From NCBI GenBank assembly GCA_038133505.1, contig JAYPTI010000033.1, forward strand, positions 1-22,728: a DNA stretch of 22,728 nt. Reading direction: 5' to 3'. The stretch is from JAYQUR01 sp038133505 (GTDB lineage Bacteria > Pseudomonadota > Alphaproteobacteria > MPNO01 > UBA830). Positions 15,243-22,662 of the stretch are shown in pieces (position 1 is the first letter of the stretch; each line of letters begins with the position of its first letter). The notes under the pieces were generated by a model. That model saw only the letters and a list, made by a program, of their open reading frames with translations, was not told the origin of the DNA and did not search any database. Both the position numbers and the translations under genes were made by a program.

Positions 15243-16508
15243 ATGTCCAGCCAGCCATCCGCCTCCCGGTCCTCGTTCGCCGATATCCTCCGCGCCAATC
15301 CGCGCGGCTGGTGGATCGTCCTTTTCATGTTCCTCGCCCTGGCCTGCGTCTTCTCGGCGCGCGCCGCGCTCGGGCTGATCATGCCCGCTTGGGAACAGGA
15401 TCTCGGCTGGGACCGGACGTTCCTGTCGAGCGGCGGCTCGCTGATCCTCGTGTTCATGACGCTGATCTCGCCGCTGGCCGGAAACCTGCTGGACAAGACA
15501 GGGCCGCGGCCGGTCATCTGCGCCGCGCTGCTGTTCGTCGGCGCCTCGATCGCGTTGAGCTCGCTGATGACCCAGGCGTGGCAGTTCATCGTGCTGTTCT
15601 GCATCGTCGGCGGGCTGGGGTACGGCTCGCTGGCCGCGCCGCAGGCGTCGGCGACCATCGCGCAGATCTTCGACGAACATCGCGGGCTGGCGACGGGCCT
15701 CGCGACGGCGGGCGCTTCCGGCGGGCTGCTGCTCGGCATTCCGCTGCTGGCGGCGCTGGTCGAGGGGATCGGCTGGCGGGCGAGCTTTGCCGGGTTCGGC
15801 ATCTTCGTCATGGCGCTGGCACCCATCGCCTGGCTGCTGCTGACGCCGCCCAAGCGGGAGAACGCTTCCGGCGCCGGCGTCAGCCATGCTTCCTTGATGG
15901 CGCGGCTCGGCCTCATCCTCCGCAACTCGACCTTCTGGCTCCTGATGGCGGGGTTCGTCATTTGCGGGTTTACGACGACAGGCGTGATCGAGGTGCATCT
16001 GATCCCGTATGCAATGTCCTGCGGCTTCCCGCGGTTCGAAAGCGCCACTGCCTTGGGCGTGCTGTCCGCCGCCAACATGGGGGGCATGATCCTCGCCGGG
16101 TTCATGGCCGACAAGGTCAACCGGCCGATGCTGATGGGCGCGATCTATTTCTTCCGCGGCCTTTCGTTCCTGATCCTGATGCACATCACAGGCAATCCGG
16201 AGCTCCTGTTCCTGTTCGCCGTGATCTTCGGCGTCTTCGACTATTCGACCATGCCGGTGCTGGCGAGCATCGTTTCCACCCATGTCGGCGTGCGTGTGAT
16301 GGGGCTGACGCTCGGCCTGCTGTTCGGCGGGCACTCGGCCGGCGCAGCGGCCGGCGCGTTCATGGGCGGCTATTTCTTCGACAACTTCCAGAGCTACGAA
16401 TGGGTGTGGATCGCATCCGTCGGCCTCGCGCTGCTTGCCGCGGTCTTCTCGTGGCTGATCCCCGAGACCCGCGAAAGCGGCCGTACGCCGGCTGCGGCCG
16501 CCGCATGA
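15243..16508 (+). CDS. MFS transporter (first of a tandem pair)
   Basis: A 421-residue major facilitator protein with about 12 hydrophobic helices and the loop GNLLDKTGPRPV after helix 2, the MFS signature between helices 2 and 3. Its overall pattern (LGLIMPAWEQDLGW...R, GLGYGSLAAPQASATIAQIFDEHRGLATGLA) resembles monocarboxylate/oxalate-type MFS carriers, but the substrate cannot be told. It shares long blocks with the next gene. One is CGFTTTGVIEVHLIPYA and another is THVGVRVMGLTLGLLFGGHS. The two therefore arose by tandem duplication. The ATG at 15243 follows an in-frame open stretch without coding character. No regulator or catabolic enzyme lies next to the pair that would hint at the substrate. 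Confidence 0.88.
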   Translation: MSSQPSASRSSFADILRANPRGWWIVLFMFLALACVFSARAALGLIMPAWEQDLGWDRTFLSSGGSLILVFMTLISPLAGNLLDKTGPRPVICAALLFVGASIALSSLMTQAWQFIVLFCIVGGLGYGSLAAPQASATIAQIFDEHRGLATGLATAGASGGLLLGIPLLAALVEGIGWRASFAGFGIFVMALAPIAWLLLTPPKRENASGAGVSHASLMARLGLILRNSTFWLLMAGFVICGFTTTGVIEVHLIPYAMSCGFPRFESATALGVLSAANMGGMILAGFMADKVNRPMLMGAIYFFRGLSFLILMHITGNPELLFLFAVIFGVFDYSTMPVLASIVSTHVGVRVMGLTLGLLFGGHSAGAAAGAFMGGYFFDNFQSYEWVWIASVGLALLAAVFSWLIPETRESGRTPAAAAA

Positions 16509-16516
16509 GGGGGTAA

Positions 16517-16532
16517 CCGCGGGGCGCCGCGG
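16517..16532 (+). promoter_or_regulatory. GC hairpin between the stop of MFS 1 and the start of MFS 2
   Basis: CCGCGG-GGCG-CCGCGG makes a perfect 6-bp stem with a 4-nt loop, ending eight bases before the MFS 2 ATG. A strong ribosome-binding sequence, AGGGGG (16508-16513), sits on the other side of the stem. If the hairpin forms, the distance from AGGGGG to the ATG shrinks from 27 to about 11 bases (inference). Confidence 0.45.
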
Positions 16533-16540
16533 CTTCCGGG

Positions 16541-17770
16541 ATGGCAGAAACGAAATTCAATACGGGCTGGATCGTGGTCGGGCTGGGGTTCCTCGCGCTC
16601 GCCTTCACGTTCGCCGCGCGCTCGTCCGTCAGCATGGTGATCCCGTTATGGGAAACCGAGCTCGGCTGGACGCGGACCCTGTCGGCGACCGGCAGTTCTC
16701 TGGTGCTGGCGATGATGGCGGCCGGCTCCCCCGTCGCCGGGAACCTGATGGACCGGCACGGGCCGCGCGCGGTGTTCGCGTTCGGTCTGCTGGCGCTGGT
16801 CGCGGGCGTCGGCGGCACCGCGTTCGCGACCGAGCCTTGGCACTATCTGTTCCTGTTCGGGATCGTCGGCGGGCTTGGCTGGGCGTCGGTGTCGATCCCG
16901 CTGGTGACGGCCGCGGTTTCGGCCTGCTTCGACCGCAACCGGGGGCTCGCCATCGGGATCGCGGTCTCGGGCGCCACCGGGGGACAGCTCCCCGTCCTGT
17001 CGCTGCTAGGAATCTCGGTCGCGGCGATGGGCTGGCGGTCGTCCTTTATCGGCCTTGCGGTATTGATCGCGTCGATCGCGCTGCTGGTGCGGTTCTGCCT
17101 GCCGGCGGCAGTGGGACGGCGTCCCGACGCGGAGGACGCGCCCGAGGCGGACGGGTTGCGCGACCGGCTGCGCTTTCTGTTCGGCCAGCGGACCTTCCTG
17201 CTGCTGCTGGCCGCCTTCTCGCTCTGCGGATTCACGACCGCCGGCGTGATCGACGTCCATTTCATCCCCTACGCGATCTCGTGCGGCTACAGTCTCGAGC
17301 TGTCCACCAGCGCCTACGGCGTCCACGGCCTCGGCAATCTCGCCGGCGTGGTGCTGCTGTCGTGGGCGGCCGACCATCTGAACCGGCCGCGGCTGCTGGC
17401 AACGGTGTTCTTCGTCCGCGCGGTTCTCTTCGTCTATCTGTTCCAGATCGGGACGAGCCCGGCGAACCTCTATTTGTTCGCTGCCGCGTTCGGCTTCCTC
17501 AATTTCGCGGTCTTTCCGATCATCGCCAATATCGTCGCGACGCATATCGGCGTCCGCATCATCGGCTTGACGCTCGGCCTGCTGTTCGGCGGCCATTCGC
17601 TCGGCGCGGCGATCGGCGCGGTGCTCGGCGGGTGGTTCTTCGATCTGTTCGCCGCCTACGACCTCGTCTGGTGGCTGTCGCTCGCCCTTGCGGCGCTGGC
17701 CAGCGTCTTCGCGATCCTGATTCCGGAAACAAGACCCGCGAAACCGCGCCCGGTGGCGGCTGCCGCCTGA
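16541..17770 (+). CDS. MFS transporter (second of a tandem pair)
   Basis: A 409-residue major facilitator protein, a paralogue of the gene just upstream, 32 bp away. Matching blocks include SSVSMVIPLWETELGWTRTL, GNLMDRHGPRAV (loop 2-3), CGFTTAGVIDVHFIPYAISC and THIGVRIIGLTLGLLFGGHS. About 12 membrane helices are visible, with an acidic, hydrophilic central loop after helix 6 (RRPDAEDAPEADGLRDRL). The two proteins have diverged enough to have different substrates or to act as a heteromeric pair, but nothing in the sequence decides this. The stop codon abuts the stop codon of the convergent methyltransferase gene with no base between them. The gene lacks an adjacent ribosome-binding site apart from the AGGGGG discussed with the hairpin. 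Confidence 0.88.
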   Translation: MAETKFNTGWIVVGLGFLALAFTFAARSSVSMVIPLWETELGWTRTLSATGSSLVLAMMAAGSPVAGNLMDRHGPRAVFAFGLLALVAGVGGTAFATEPWHYLFLFGIVGGLGWASVSIPLVTAAVSACFDRNRGLAIGIAVSGATGGQLPVLSLLGISVAAMGWRSSFIGLAVLIASIALLVRFCLPAAVGRRPDAEDAPEADGLRDRLRFLFGQRTFLLLLAAFSLCGFTTAGVIDVHFIPYAISCGYSLELSTSAYGVHGLGNLAGVVLLSWAADHLNRPRLLATVFFVRAVLFVYLFQIGTSPANLYLFAAAFGFLNFAVFPIIANIVATHIGVRIIGLTLGLLFGGHSLGAAIGAVLGGWFFDLFAAYDLVWWLSLALAALASVFAILIPETRPAKPRPVAAAA

Positions 17771-18661
17771 TCAATCGCCCGGCGCGGCCTTGTCGCCCGC
17801 CGGAGTCTCTTTCGTCTCCAGCGCGTCGGACAGCCGCGCCGCCGCGCTTCCCGGCCGCAGGGCGCGCTGCTGTCCGTCCGCCGGGGCCCAGCCGGTCAGC
17901 CAGACGATCTGAAACGTCGCCGGGATGCGGCCGTCAGCATCCGCGTAAGATTCCGCATAGCGCGCCGCGGCCGCCACCAGCGTGTCGCGGCGGAGCGGTG
18001 CGCGCATCGCGGCAAGCGCATTGGTCTCGCCCATGCCGCGCAGGTCGCGCAGCAGGGCGAAGAGATCGGGAAAGGTGACGGTGATCGTATCTGTGTCGAT
18101 GACCGGCAGTGCGAAGCCGGCGCGTTGCAGCAGTCCGCCCGCCTCGGCGACGTCGATGACGGGCGAGGTGCGCGGCCGGGCGCCGCCGGTCGTCTCCGCC
18201 TCGGCTTCCATCAGCGCCTGACGCAGTTCGATCAGCGTGTCGCCGCCCAGCAGGGCCGCCATGAACAGCCCGTCCGGCCGGAGCGCGCGGCGGATCTGGA
18301 TCAGCGCGCCCGGCAAATCGTTCGTCCAGTGCAGCGACAGGCACGAAACGGCGAGATCCACGGACCCGGACGCGAGCGGCAGGAACTCCTCGTCGGCGGC
18401 GACCGCGCCCGGCGCGCCTCGAGCCGACAGGAGCGGCGCCGAAAGATCCAGCGTCGCGGTGATCTCGGCGCCGGCGACGGGTGGGGCAGCGGCACCGAGA
18501 TTGACCGCGACCGGAAAGGTCCGCCGAATGTCGGCCAGCCGGTCCGCCATTCGGTCCGCCACCTCCCGGTGCAGGAAGTCGTGCGCGTCGAACTCCGGTG
18601 CCGCGCGGTCGCGATGCCGGCGCACGGCGGCCCGGTCGAAAAGGACAGCGTCTTCGGCCAT
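17771..18661 (-). CDS. NDUFAF5/BioC-like class I methyltransferase-fold protein
   Basis: A 296-residue protein of the BioC/NDUFAF5 group. It opens with LFDRAAVRRHRDRAAPEFDAHDFLHREVADRMADRL. It then carries the hallmark LSLHWTNDLPGALIQIRRALRPDG (about 109-131) and ALLGGDTLIELRQALMEAE. Mitochondrial NDUFAF5 hydroxylates an arginine of the complex I subunit NDUFS7, while BioC methylates malonyl-ACP; alphaproteobacterial members near comF are usually closer to NDUFAF5. SAM motif I, normally DLGCGxG, is replaced by NLGAAAPP at 54-61, so SAM binding may be altered. The C-terminal tail is Ala/Pro-rich. The ATG at 18661 is 55 bp from the divergent comF start. No bio genes are nearby, which argues against a role in biotin synthesis. 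Confidence 0.82.
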   Translation of the reverse strand: MAEDAVLFDRAAVRRHRDRAAPEFDAHDFLHREVADRMADRLADIRRTFPVAVNLGAAAPPVAGAEITATLDLSAPLLSARGAPGAVAADEEFLPLASGSVDLAVSCLSLHWTNDLPGALIQIRRALRPDGLFMAALLGGDTLIELRQALMEAEAETTGGARPRTSPVIDVAEAGGLLQRAGFALPVIDTDTITVTFPDLFALLRDLRGMGETNALAAMRAPLRRDTLVAAAARYAESYADADGRIPATFQIVWLTGWAPADGQQRALRPGSAAARLSDALETKETPAGDKAAPGD

Positions 18662-18716
18662 GCGTCCGTTAAACAGCGCTGCCGGTTCGTTGGCAAGCTT
18701 GTGCTACGCTTCCGCC

Positions 18717-19460
18717 ATGAACGTTTCGGCGACAGTGAGGGCGATCGGACGGCGCGCCGTAGACGCGGTGCTGCCGCCGCGCTGCCTGGCGTGCGGCGAA
18801 ATCACGGCCGAGCCCGGCGCGGTGTGCGGAGCCTGCTGGCAGGGGCTCGATTTCATCTCGGCGCCGATGTGCGATTGCTGCGGACTGCCGTTCGCCTACG
18901 ACGCGGGCGGCGGGGCGCTCTGCGGGGAATGCGCGCGGGAACGTCCGCTCTACGGCCGCGCGCGGTCGGTGCTCGTCTATGACGATGCGAGCCGGTCGTT
19001 GGTGCTCGCCTTCAAACACGCCGACCGGACCGACGCCGCGCCCGCCTTCGGCAGGTGGCTCGCGCGGGCAGGCGGGGATCTCGTCGCCGAGGCCGATGCG
19101 ATCGTTCCCGTGCCGCTCCACCGCCGCCGGCTCCTCGCCCGCCGCTAAAATCAGGCGGCGCTGCTCGCGCTCGCGCTCGGTCGCCTGTCGGACAAATCCG
19201 TTCTGGTGGACGTGCTGCGGCGCACGCGGGCGACGCCAAGCCAGGGCCGGATGGGGCGCGGCCAGCGGGAACGGAACGTCCGGGGCGCGTTCGCCGTTCC
19301 CGACGACCGCCGCGGCCTGATCGCCGGCAAGCGCGTCCTGCTGGTCGACGACGTGCTGACGACCGGCGCGACCCTGTCGGCCTGCGCGCGGGCGCTGCTG
19401 CATGGGGGGGCGGCGCAGGTGGATGCCTTGACGCTCGCCCGCGTGACCCGGACGGGATAA
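18717..19460 (+). pseudogene. comF: ComF family phosphoribosyltransferase with premature in-frame stop
   Basis: Read through, this is a 247-codon ComF/GntX-type protein of normal length. The N-terminal zinc-finger region has cysteine pairs at 23/26, 37/40, 52/55 and 69/72. A type I phosphoribosyltransferase domain follows, with PVPLHRRRLLARR and then the PRPP loop VLLVDDVLTTGAT at 207-219. Codon 144 (19146-19148) is TAA. At that place the family reads RR-Y-NQA, so a tyrosine codon (TAT or TAC) has become TAA by one base change. The frame continues without any other defect to the TAA at 19458-19460. Either the gene is recently inactivated, or the base is an assembly error. ComF in competent bacteria takes part in DNA uptake; its role in alphaproteobacteria is unclear. 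No strong ribosome-binding site precedes the ATG. Confidence 0.85.
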
Positions 19461-19495
19461 ACAGACCTTCCCGAAAAACCGTCCGGAGCCCTTCT

Positions 19496-20362
19496 TTGCC
19501 CGTCGAGGCCTGGTTATTCGCTCTTCTGTCCGCCTTTCTGTTCGGCTCGGGCTTCGTGCTGACGCAGTTCGGGCTGCGCCATACCTCGCCCGCGCTGGGG
19601 GCCGCGGTGAGCATGCCGACCGCAGCGGCGCTGTTCTGGATCCTCTCGCCGTTTCTTGCCTACTTCACCGGATGGACGCCCCGGGCCGGGCTGCTGTTCG
19701 CCGCCGTCGGGCTGTTTTTCCCGGCGGCGATCACGATCCTGACCTTCGAGGCGAACCGGCTGATGGGGCCGTACGTCGCGGGCGCGCTGGGCAATCTCGC
19801 GCCTGTCTTCGCCGTCCTCGCGGGCGTTTTCTTCCTCGGCGAGACGCTCGCCGCCGTCCAGTGGGCGGCGGTCGCCGCGATCGTCGCCGGCATCTACCTG
19901 TTCTCGCTTCAGCGGCGATGGGGGCAGACGGACTGGAAGCTGTGGCTGATCGTCCTGCCGCTCGGCGCCGCGCTGTGCCGCGGTCTCGGACCGCCGGCGC
20001 TCAAGGTCGGGCTCGAATGGTGGGCGAACCCGTACGTCGCGACGATGCTCTGCTACGCCTCGTCGGCGACGGTGGCGATTTCCGTCGGGCTGCTGCGGAC
20101 CGGGCGCGGCCGTCGGCGCATATCTTTTCCGGCTGCCCGCTGTTTCGCCGGCGTCGGTCTCTGCAACGGGCTCGCCGTCCTGTCCTGGATCGAGGCGCTG
20201 GCGCTCGGCCCGGTGTCGCTGATCTCGCCCGTCGTCGCCGGATACCCCGTCTTCATCCTGCTGCTCGGGGTCCTGTTTCTCGGCCGCCAGAACGTCGGCA
20301 CCGCCCAGATCGCGGGCGTGCTGTTCACCGTCGCCGGCGTCGTCGCTCTGATTGCGGCGTGA
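19496..20362 (+). CDS. EamA/DMT family transporter
   Basis: A 288-residue inner-membrane protein with about ten hydrophobic helices arranged as two EamA repeats (about 3-135 and 145-287). Each ends in a family-typical stretch: LGNLAPVFAVLAGVFFLGETLAAVQWAAVAAIVAGIYLFS in the first, SLISPVVAGYPVFILLLGVLFLGRQNVGTAQIAGVLFTVAGVV in the second. Drug/metabolite transporters of this kind move small organic molecules, but the substrate is unknown. I chose the TTG at 19496 because CGGAG lies eight bases upstream and the first helix begins right after it. The frame is open much further upstream, but that part is the shadow of comF. It begins 35 bp after the comF stop on the same strand. Confidence 0.85.
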   Translation: MPVEAWLFALLSAFLFGSGFVLTQFGLRHTSPALGAAVSMPTAAALFWILSPFLAYFTGWTPRAGLLFAAVGLFFPAAITILTFEANRLMGPYVAGALGNLAPVFAVLAGVFFLGETLAAVQWAAVAAIVAGIYLFSLQRRWGQTDWKLWLIVLPLGAALCRGLGPPALKVGLEWWANPYVATMLCYASSATVAISVGLLRTGRGRRRISFPAARCFAGVGLCNGLAVLSWIEALALGPVSLISPVVAGYPVFILLLGVLFLGRQNVGTAQIAGVLFTVAGVVALIAA

Positions 20363-20436
20363 TCGGCCGGGGCTGACAAATCGGTTGCGCCGCCACATAT
20401 TGAGCGCAACGGAAATTATCGCGTGAGGATGCTTTC

Positions 20437-20697
20437 GTGGCCGAAGTCGAAATCTATTCCAGCATGTTCTGCCCGTTCTGCCACCGCGCCAAGCGGCTGC
20501 TAAGCGAGAAGGGCGTCGATTTCATCGAGATCGACGTCGACATGGACGGCGCCAGGCGCCGCGAAATGATGGAGCGCGCGAACGGCCGCCACACCGTGCC
20601 GCAGATCTTCATCGACGGCACCCACGTCGGCGGCTCCGACGATCTTGCCGCGCTCGACGGCGACGGCAAGCTCGATCCGATGCTCGGGCTCGGCTGA
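20437..20697 (+). CDS. grxC: Glutaredoxin 3 (GrxC), dithiol type
   Basis: An 86-residue glutaredoxin. The dithiol active site CPFC is at 12-15 near the start of helix 1. The cis-proline motif TVP is at 53-55, and the glutathione-binding GG (VGGSDDL) at 65-66. It reduces disulfides and glutathionylated proteins with glutathione as electron donor, in the cytoplasm. The GTG at 20437 is chosen because GAGGA lies about nine bases upstream and the protein starts where GrxC proteins normally do. It is followed after 13 bp by a nitrilase-superfamily gene, a conserved arrangement in alphaproteobacteria. The alpha-helix/beta pattern is complete and nothing appears missing. Confidence 0.95.
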   Translation: MAEVEIYSSMFCPFCHRAKRLLSEKGVDFIEIDVDMDGARRREMMERANGRHTVPQIFIDGTHVGGSDDLAALDGDGKLDPMLGLG

Positions 20698-20710
20698 TCC
20701 TGCTTCCTCC

Positions 20711-21559
20711 ATGGCCGATCCGTTCCGCCTCGCCTGCGTCCAGATCAACGCCTCTTCCGACCCGGAAGAGACCGTCGCGGCCGCATCGGGGCTGATCGCG
20801 GAGGCTGCCGACGGCGGCGCGCAGTTCGTCTCGCTGCCCGAATGTGCCGCGATGATCGAGCCGGACCGCGCGTCGCTCGACCGCAAGGTGGCGGCCGCGG
20901 AAGACACCGCGGCATTGTCGGCGTATTCGCGGATCGCCGCCGACGGAAAAATCTGGCTCCACGTCGGCTCGCTCGCGGTCCGGGCCGGGGACGGCCGCAT
21001 CGCGAACCGGACGTTCCTGATCGATCCAGCTGGGCGGACGGTCGCGATCTACGACAAGATCCACATGTTCGATGTCGATCTCGACGGCGGCGAGAGCTAT
21101 CGCGAGTCGGAAACCTATCGGCCCGGCGAGGCGGCGGCAGTGGCAGATCTTCCGTGGGGACGTCTCGGTCTCACCATCTGCTACGACGTCAGGTTCCCCG
21201 CGCTCTATACCCATCTGGCCGAGGCGGGCGCGGATTTCATCGGCGTGCCGTCCGCCTTCACGCGGACGACCGGGCGCGCGCACTGGCACGTGCTGCTGCG
21301 GGCGCGGGCGATCGAGACCGGATGCTGGATCTTTGCCGCCGCGCAGTGCGGCGATCACGCGGCCGGGCGCCAGACCTACGGCCATTCGCTGATCGTCGAT
21401 CCGTGGGGGACCGTCGTCGCCGAAGCGGGCGAGGAACCGGGTGTCATCTTCGCCGATATCGACCCGGCCAAAGTGGGCGAGGCGCGCCGCTCGGTCCCGT
21501 CGCTCGCCAATGCGCGCGCCTACCGGCCCGCGGGACCGGTCAGCCGGGCAGCGGAATAG
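20711..21559 (+). CDS. Carbon-nitrogen hydrolase, Nit1-like (probable deaminated glutathione amidase)
   Basis: A 282-residue nitrilase-superfamily amidase with the complete catalytic triad. E44 lies in SLPECA, K116 in YDKIHMFDVDL, and nucleophile C157 in TICYDVRFP. The phrase FDVDLDGGESYRESETYRPGE and SAFTRTTGRAHWHVLLRARAIE fit the Nit1/Nit2 branch. Its best known member, Nit1, hydrolyses deaminated glutathione, a side product made by transaminases. The position directly behind grxC supports a glutathione-related role (inference). Omega-amidase activity is an alternative. The ATG at 20711 starts the first beta strand with FRLACVQINA, as expected. The 3' end overlaps the convergent methyltransferase gene by 20 bases. 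Confidence 0.9.
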   Translation: MADPFRLACVQINASSDPEETVAAASGLIAEAADGGAQFVSLPECAAMIEPDRASLDRKVAAAEDTAALSAYSRIAADGKIWLHVGSLAVRAGDGRIANRTFLIDPAGRTVAIYDKIHMFDVDLDGGESYRESETYRPGEAAAVADLPWGRLGLTICYDVRFPALYTHLAEAGADFIGVPSAFTRTTGRAHWHVLLRARAIETGCWIFAAAQCGDHAAGRQTYGHSLIVDPWGTVVAEAGEEPGVIFADIDPAKVGEARRSVPSLANARAYRPAGPVSRAAE

Positions 21560-22079
21560 GACCGCCGGCCGCGCGGACCGCCGCGATGCGCTGGAGGACG
21601 GCCGGCGCCGGGCGCTCGACATATCCGGCTTCGTAGGCGACGAGGCGCAAATCCCCGGAAAATGCCGCCAGCAGTTCGCCGTCCTTTAAGAGAAAATCGG
21701 GATTGGACGGCTTTCCGTAAGCCTCGTTCCCGACCGCGAAGGTCTCATAGAGAAGCACGCCGCCGTCCGCGAGCGCGGCGACCAGGTGCGGAAACAGCGG
21801 CCGGTGCAGGTAGTTCGTCACGACGATCCCGTCGAAACGGCGCGCGCCCAGCGGCCACGGGCCGCCGTCCTCGAGATCCGCTTCGACCGCGTCGATCCGC
21901 GGCTCGTCCGTGAGCCTCGATACGTCCCTGTCGACCGCGGTGACGCGATATCCCCGGTCCGCAAGGTACCGAGCGTGACGTCCGCTGCCGGCGGCCAGGT
22001 CGAGCACGGTGCCGCCTGCGGGGAACAGCGGTGCGAACCGGACGATCCAGTCGGACGGCGGGCGTGAGGACGGGGACAT
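21540..22079 (-). CDS. Small SAM-dependent methyltransferase
   Basis: A 179-residue class I methyltransferase. Motif I is DLAAGSGRHARYLADRGYRVTAVDRD (about 27-52). It is followed by an acidic loop (VEADLEDGGPWPL), the FDGIVVTNYLHRPLFPHLVAALADGGVLLYETFAVGNE region, and GKPSNPDFLL. Relatives carry names such as tellurite resistance or TehB-like methyltransferase, but the true substrate is unknown. I chose the ATG at 22079. Two further in-frame starts at 22097 and 22148 would add basic residues, and none of the three has a clear ribosome-binding site, so the N terminus is uncertain. It lies on the opposite strand between the nitrilase and DUF1178 genes and shares the 97-bp divergent region with DUF1178. 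Confidence 0.82.
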   Translation of the reverse strand: MSPSSRPPSDWIVRFAPLFPAGGTVLDLAAGSGRHARYLADRGYRVTAVDRDVSRLTDEPRIDAVEADLEDGGPWPLGARRFDGIVVTNYLHRPLFPHLVAALADGGVLLYETFAVGNEAYGKPSNPDFLLKDGELLAAFSGDLRLVAYEAGYVERPAPAVLQRIAAVRAAGGPIPLPG

Positions 22080-22112
22080 TTCGGCGCGAGAGGGCATGCA
22101 GTTGGTCGTCAA

Positions 22113-22128
22113 GCGTTGGATCCGACGC
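22113..22128. promoter_or_regulatory. Near-palindrome in the methyltransferase/DUF1178 divergent region
   Basis: GCGTTGGATCCGACGC is a 16-nt palindrome with one mismatched pair, centred on GGATCC. It lies 33 bp from the methyltransferase ATG and 48 bp from the DUF1178 ATG, so it could be an operator, but this is inference. The flank toward DUF1178 is AT-rich, with TTGCTT (22138-22143) as a weak -35. Confidence 0.3.
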
Positions 22129-22176
22129 CGAAAAATATTGCTTGGCAAATGTCGAATCCAGATTAATTAAACCGTC

Positions 22177-22626
22177 ATGATCGTATTCGACGTCAGTTGC
22201 AGCAAAGACCACGTGTTCGAAGGCTGGTTCAAGGACAGCGAGTCCTTCGACGAGCAGGTTTCCGCCGGAGCGGTGACCTGCCCGGTGTGCGGCGATTCCG
22301 ACGTCAGGAAGGCGCTTGCCGCGCCGCGTCTCGGCGGCATTCGGAAGGGGAAGGACGATACGCCGACCAATGCGGCGATGGGTCCCGCCGGCCCCGACAG
22401 CGAGAAGCTGAAGGAGTACGTCGCCGCGCTGCACGAGATGAAGAAGCACATCGAAGAGAACAGCGATTACGTCGGCGACAAATTCCCCGAGGAAGCGCGC
22501 AAGATTCATTACGGCGAGACCGAAGCGCGCGCCATCCACGGCGAGGCGACGCCCGAAGAGGCGTCCGAGCTGAACGAGGAAGGCGTGGATTTCCTCCGCA
22601 TTCCCTGGCCCAAGACCGACGCCTGA
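22177..22626 (+). CDS. DUF1178 family protein
   Basis: A 149-residue protein matching DUF1178. The N-terminal part MIVFDVSCSKDHVFEGWFKDSESFDEQ is characteristic. C8, H12, C35 and C38 (TCPVCG) look like a small zinc ribbon. A charged linker (GIRKGKDDTPTNA) leads to a helical C-terminal half with VGDKFPEEARKIHYGETEARAIHGEATPEEASELNEEGVDFLRIPWPK, the second conserved block of the family. It has no signal peptide. Biochemical function is unknown. The ATG at 22177 begins the conserved domain but has no ribosome-binding site; the short AT-rich stretch directly upstream could give a very short or leaderless transcript (inference). It converges on ubiG. The grxC - nitrilase - DUF1178 - ubiG order is common in alphaproteobacteria. 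Confidence 0.92.
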   Translation: MIVFDVSCSKDHVFEGWFKDSESFDEQVSAGAVTCPVCGDSDVRKALAAPRLGGIRKGKDDTPTNAAMGPAGPDSEKLKEYVAALHEMKKHIEENSDYVGDKFPEEARKIHYGETEARAIHGEATPEEASELNEEGVDFLRIPWPKTDA

Positions 22627-22635
22627 TCTGGATCT

Positions 22636-22657
22636 GGAAACGGGCCGAAGCCGTTCC
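22636..22657. terminator. Imperfect hairpin between DUF1178 and ubiG
   Basis: GGAAACGGGC and GCCGTTCC can form eight pairs with two single-base bulges around a 4-nt loop, in the gap between the convergent DUF1178 and ubiG genes. There is no T-tract, so a bidirectional terminator is only a possibility. Confidence 0.28.
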
Positions 22658-22662
22658 GGTCC

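Noticed and set aside
17765..17776. TGATCA palindrome at the junction of MFS 2 and the methyltransferase gene as a regulatory site
   Set aside because: It is simply two convergent stop codons (TGA and the complement of TGA) placed back to back.
17771..18661. Assignment of the methyltransferase-fold gene as bioC of biotin synthesis
   Set aside because: No other biotin gene is nearby and the conserved LHWTNDLPG block with a comF neighbour fits the NDUFAF5-like group better.
19206..19460. A separate 84-codon gene after the comF stop
   Set aside because: It is in the same frame as comF, lacks a ribosome-binding site and starts in the middle of the phosphoribosyltransferase domain, so it is the 3' part of the broken gene.
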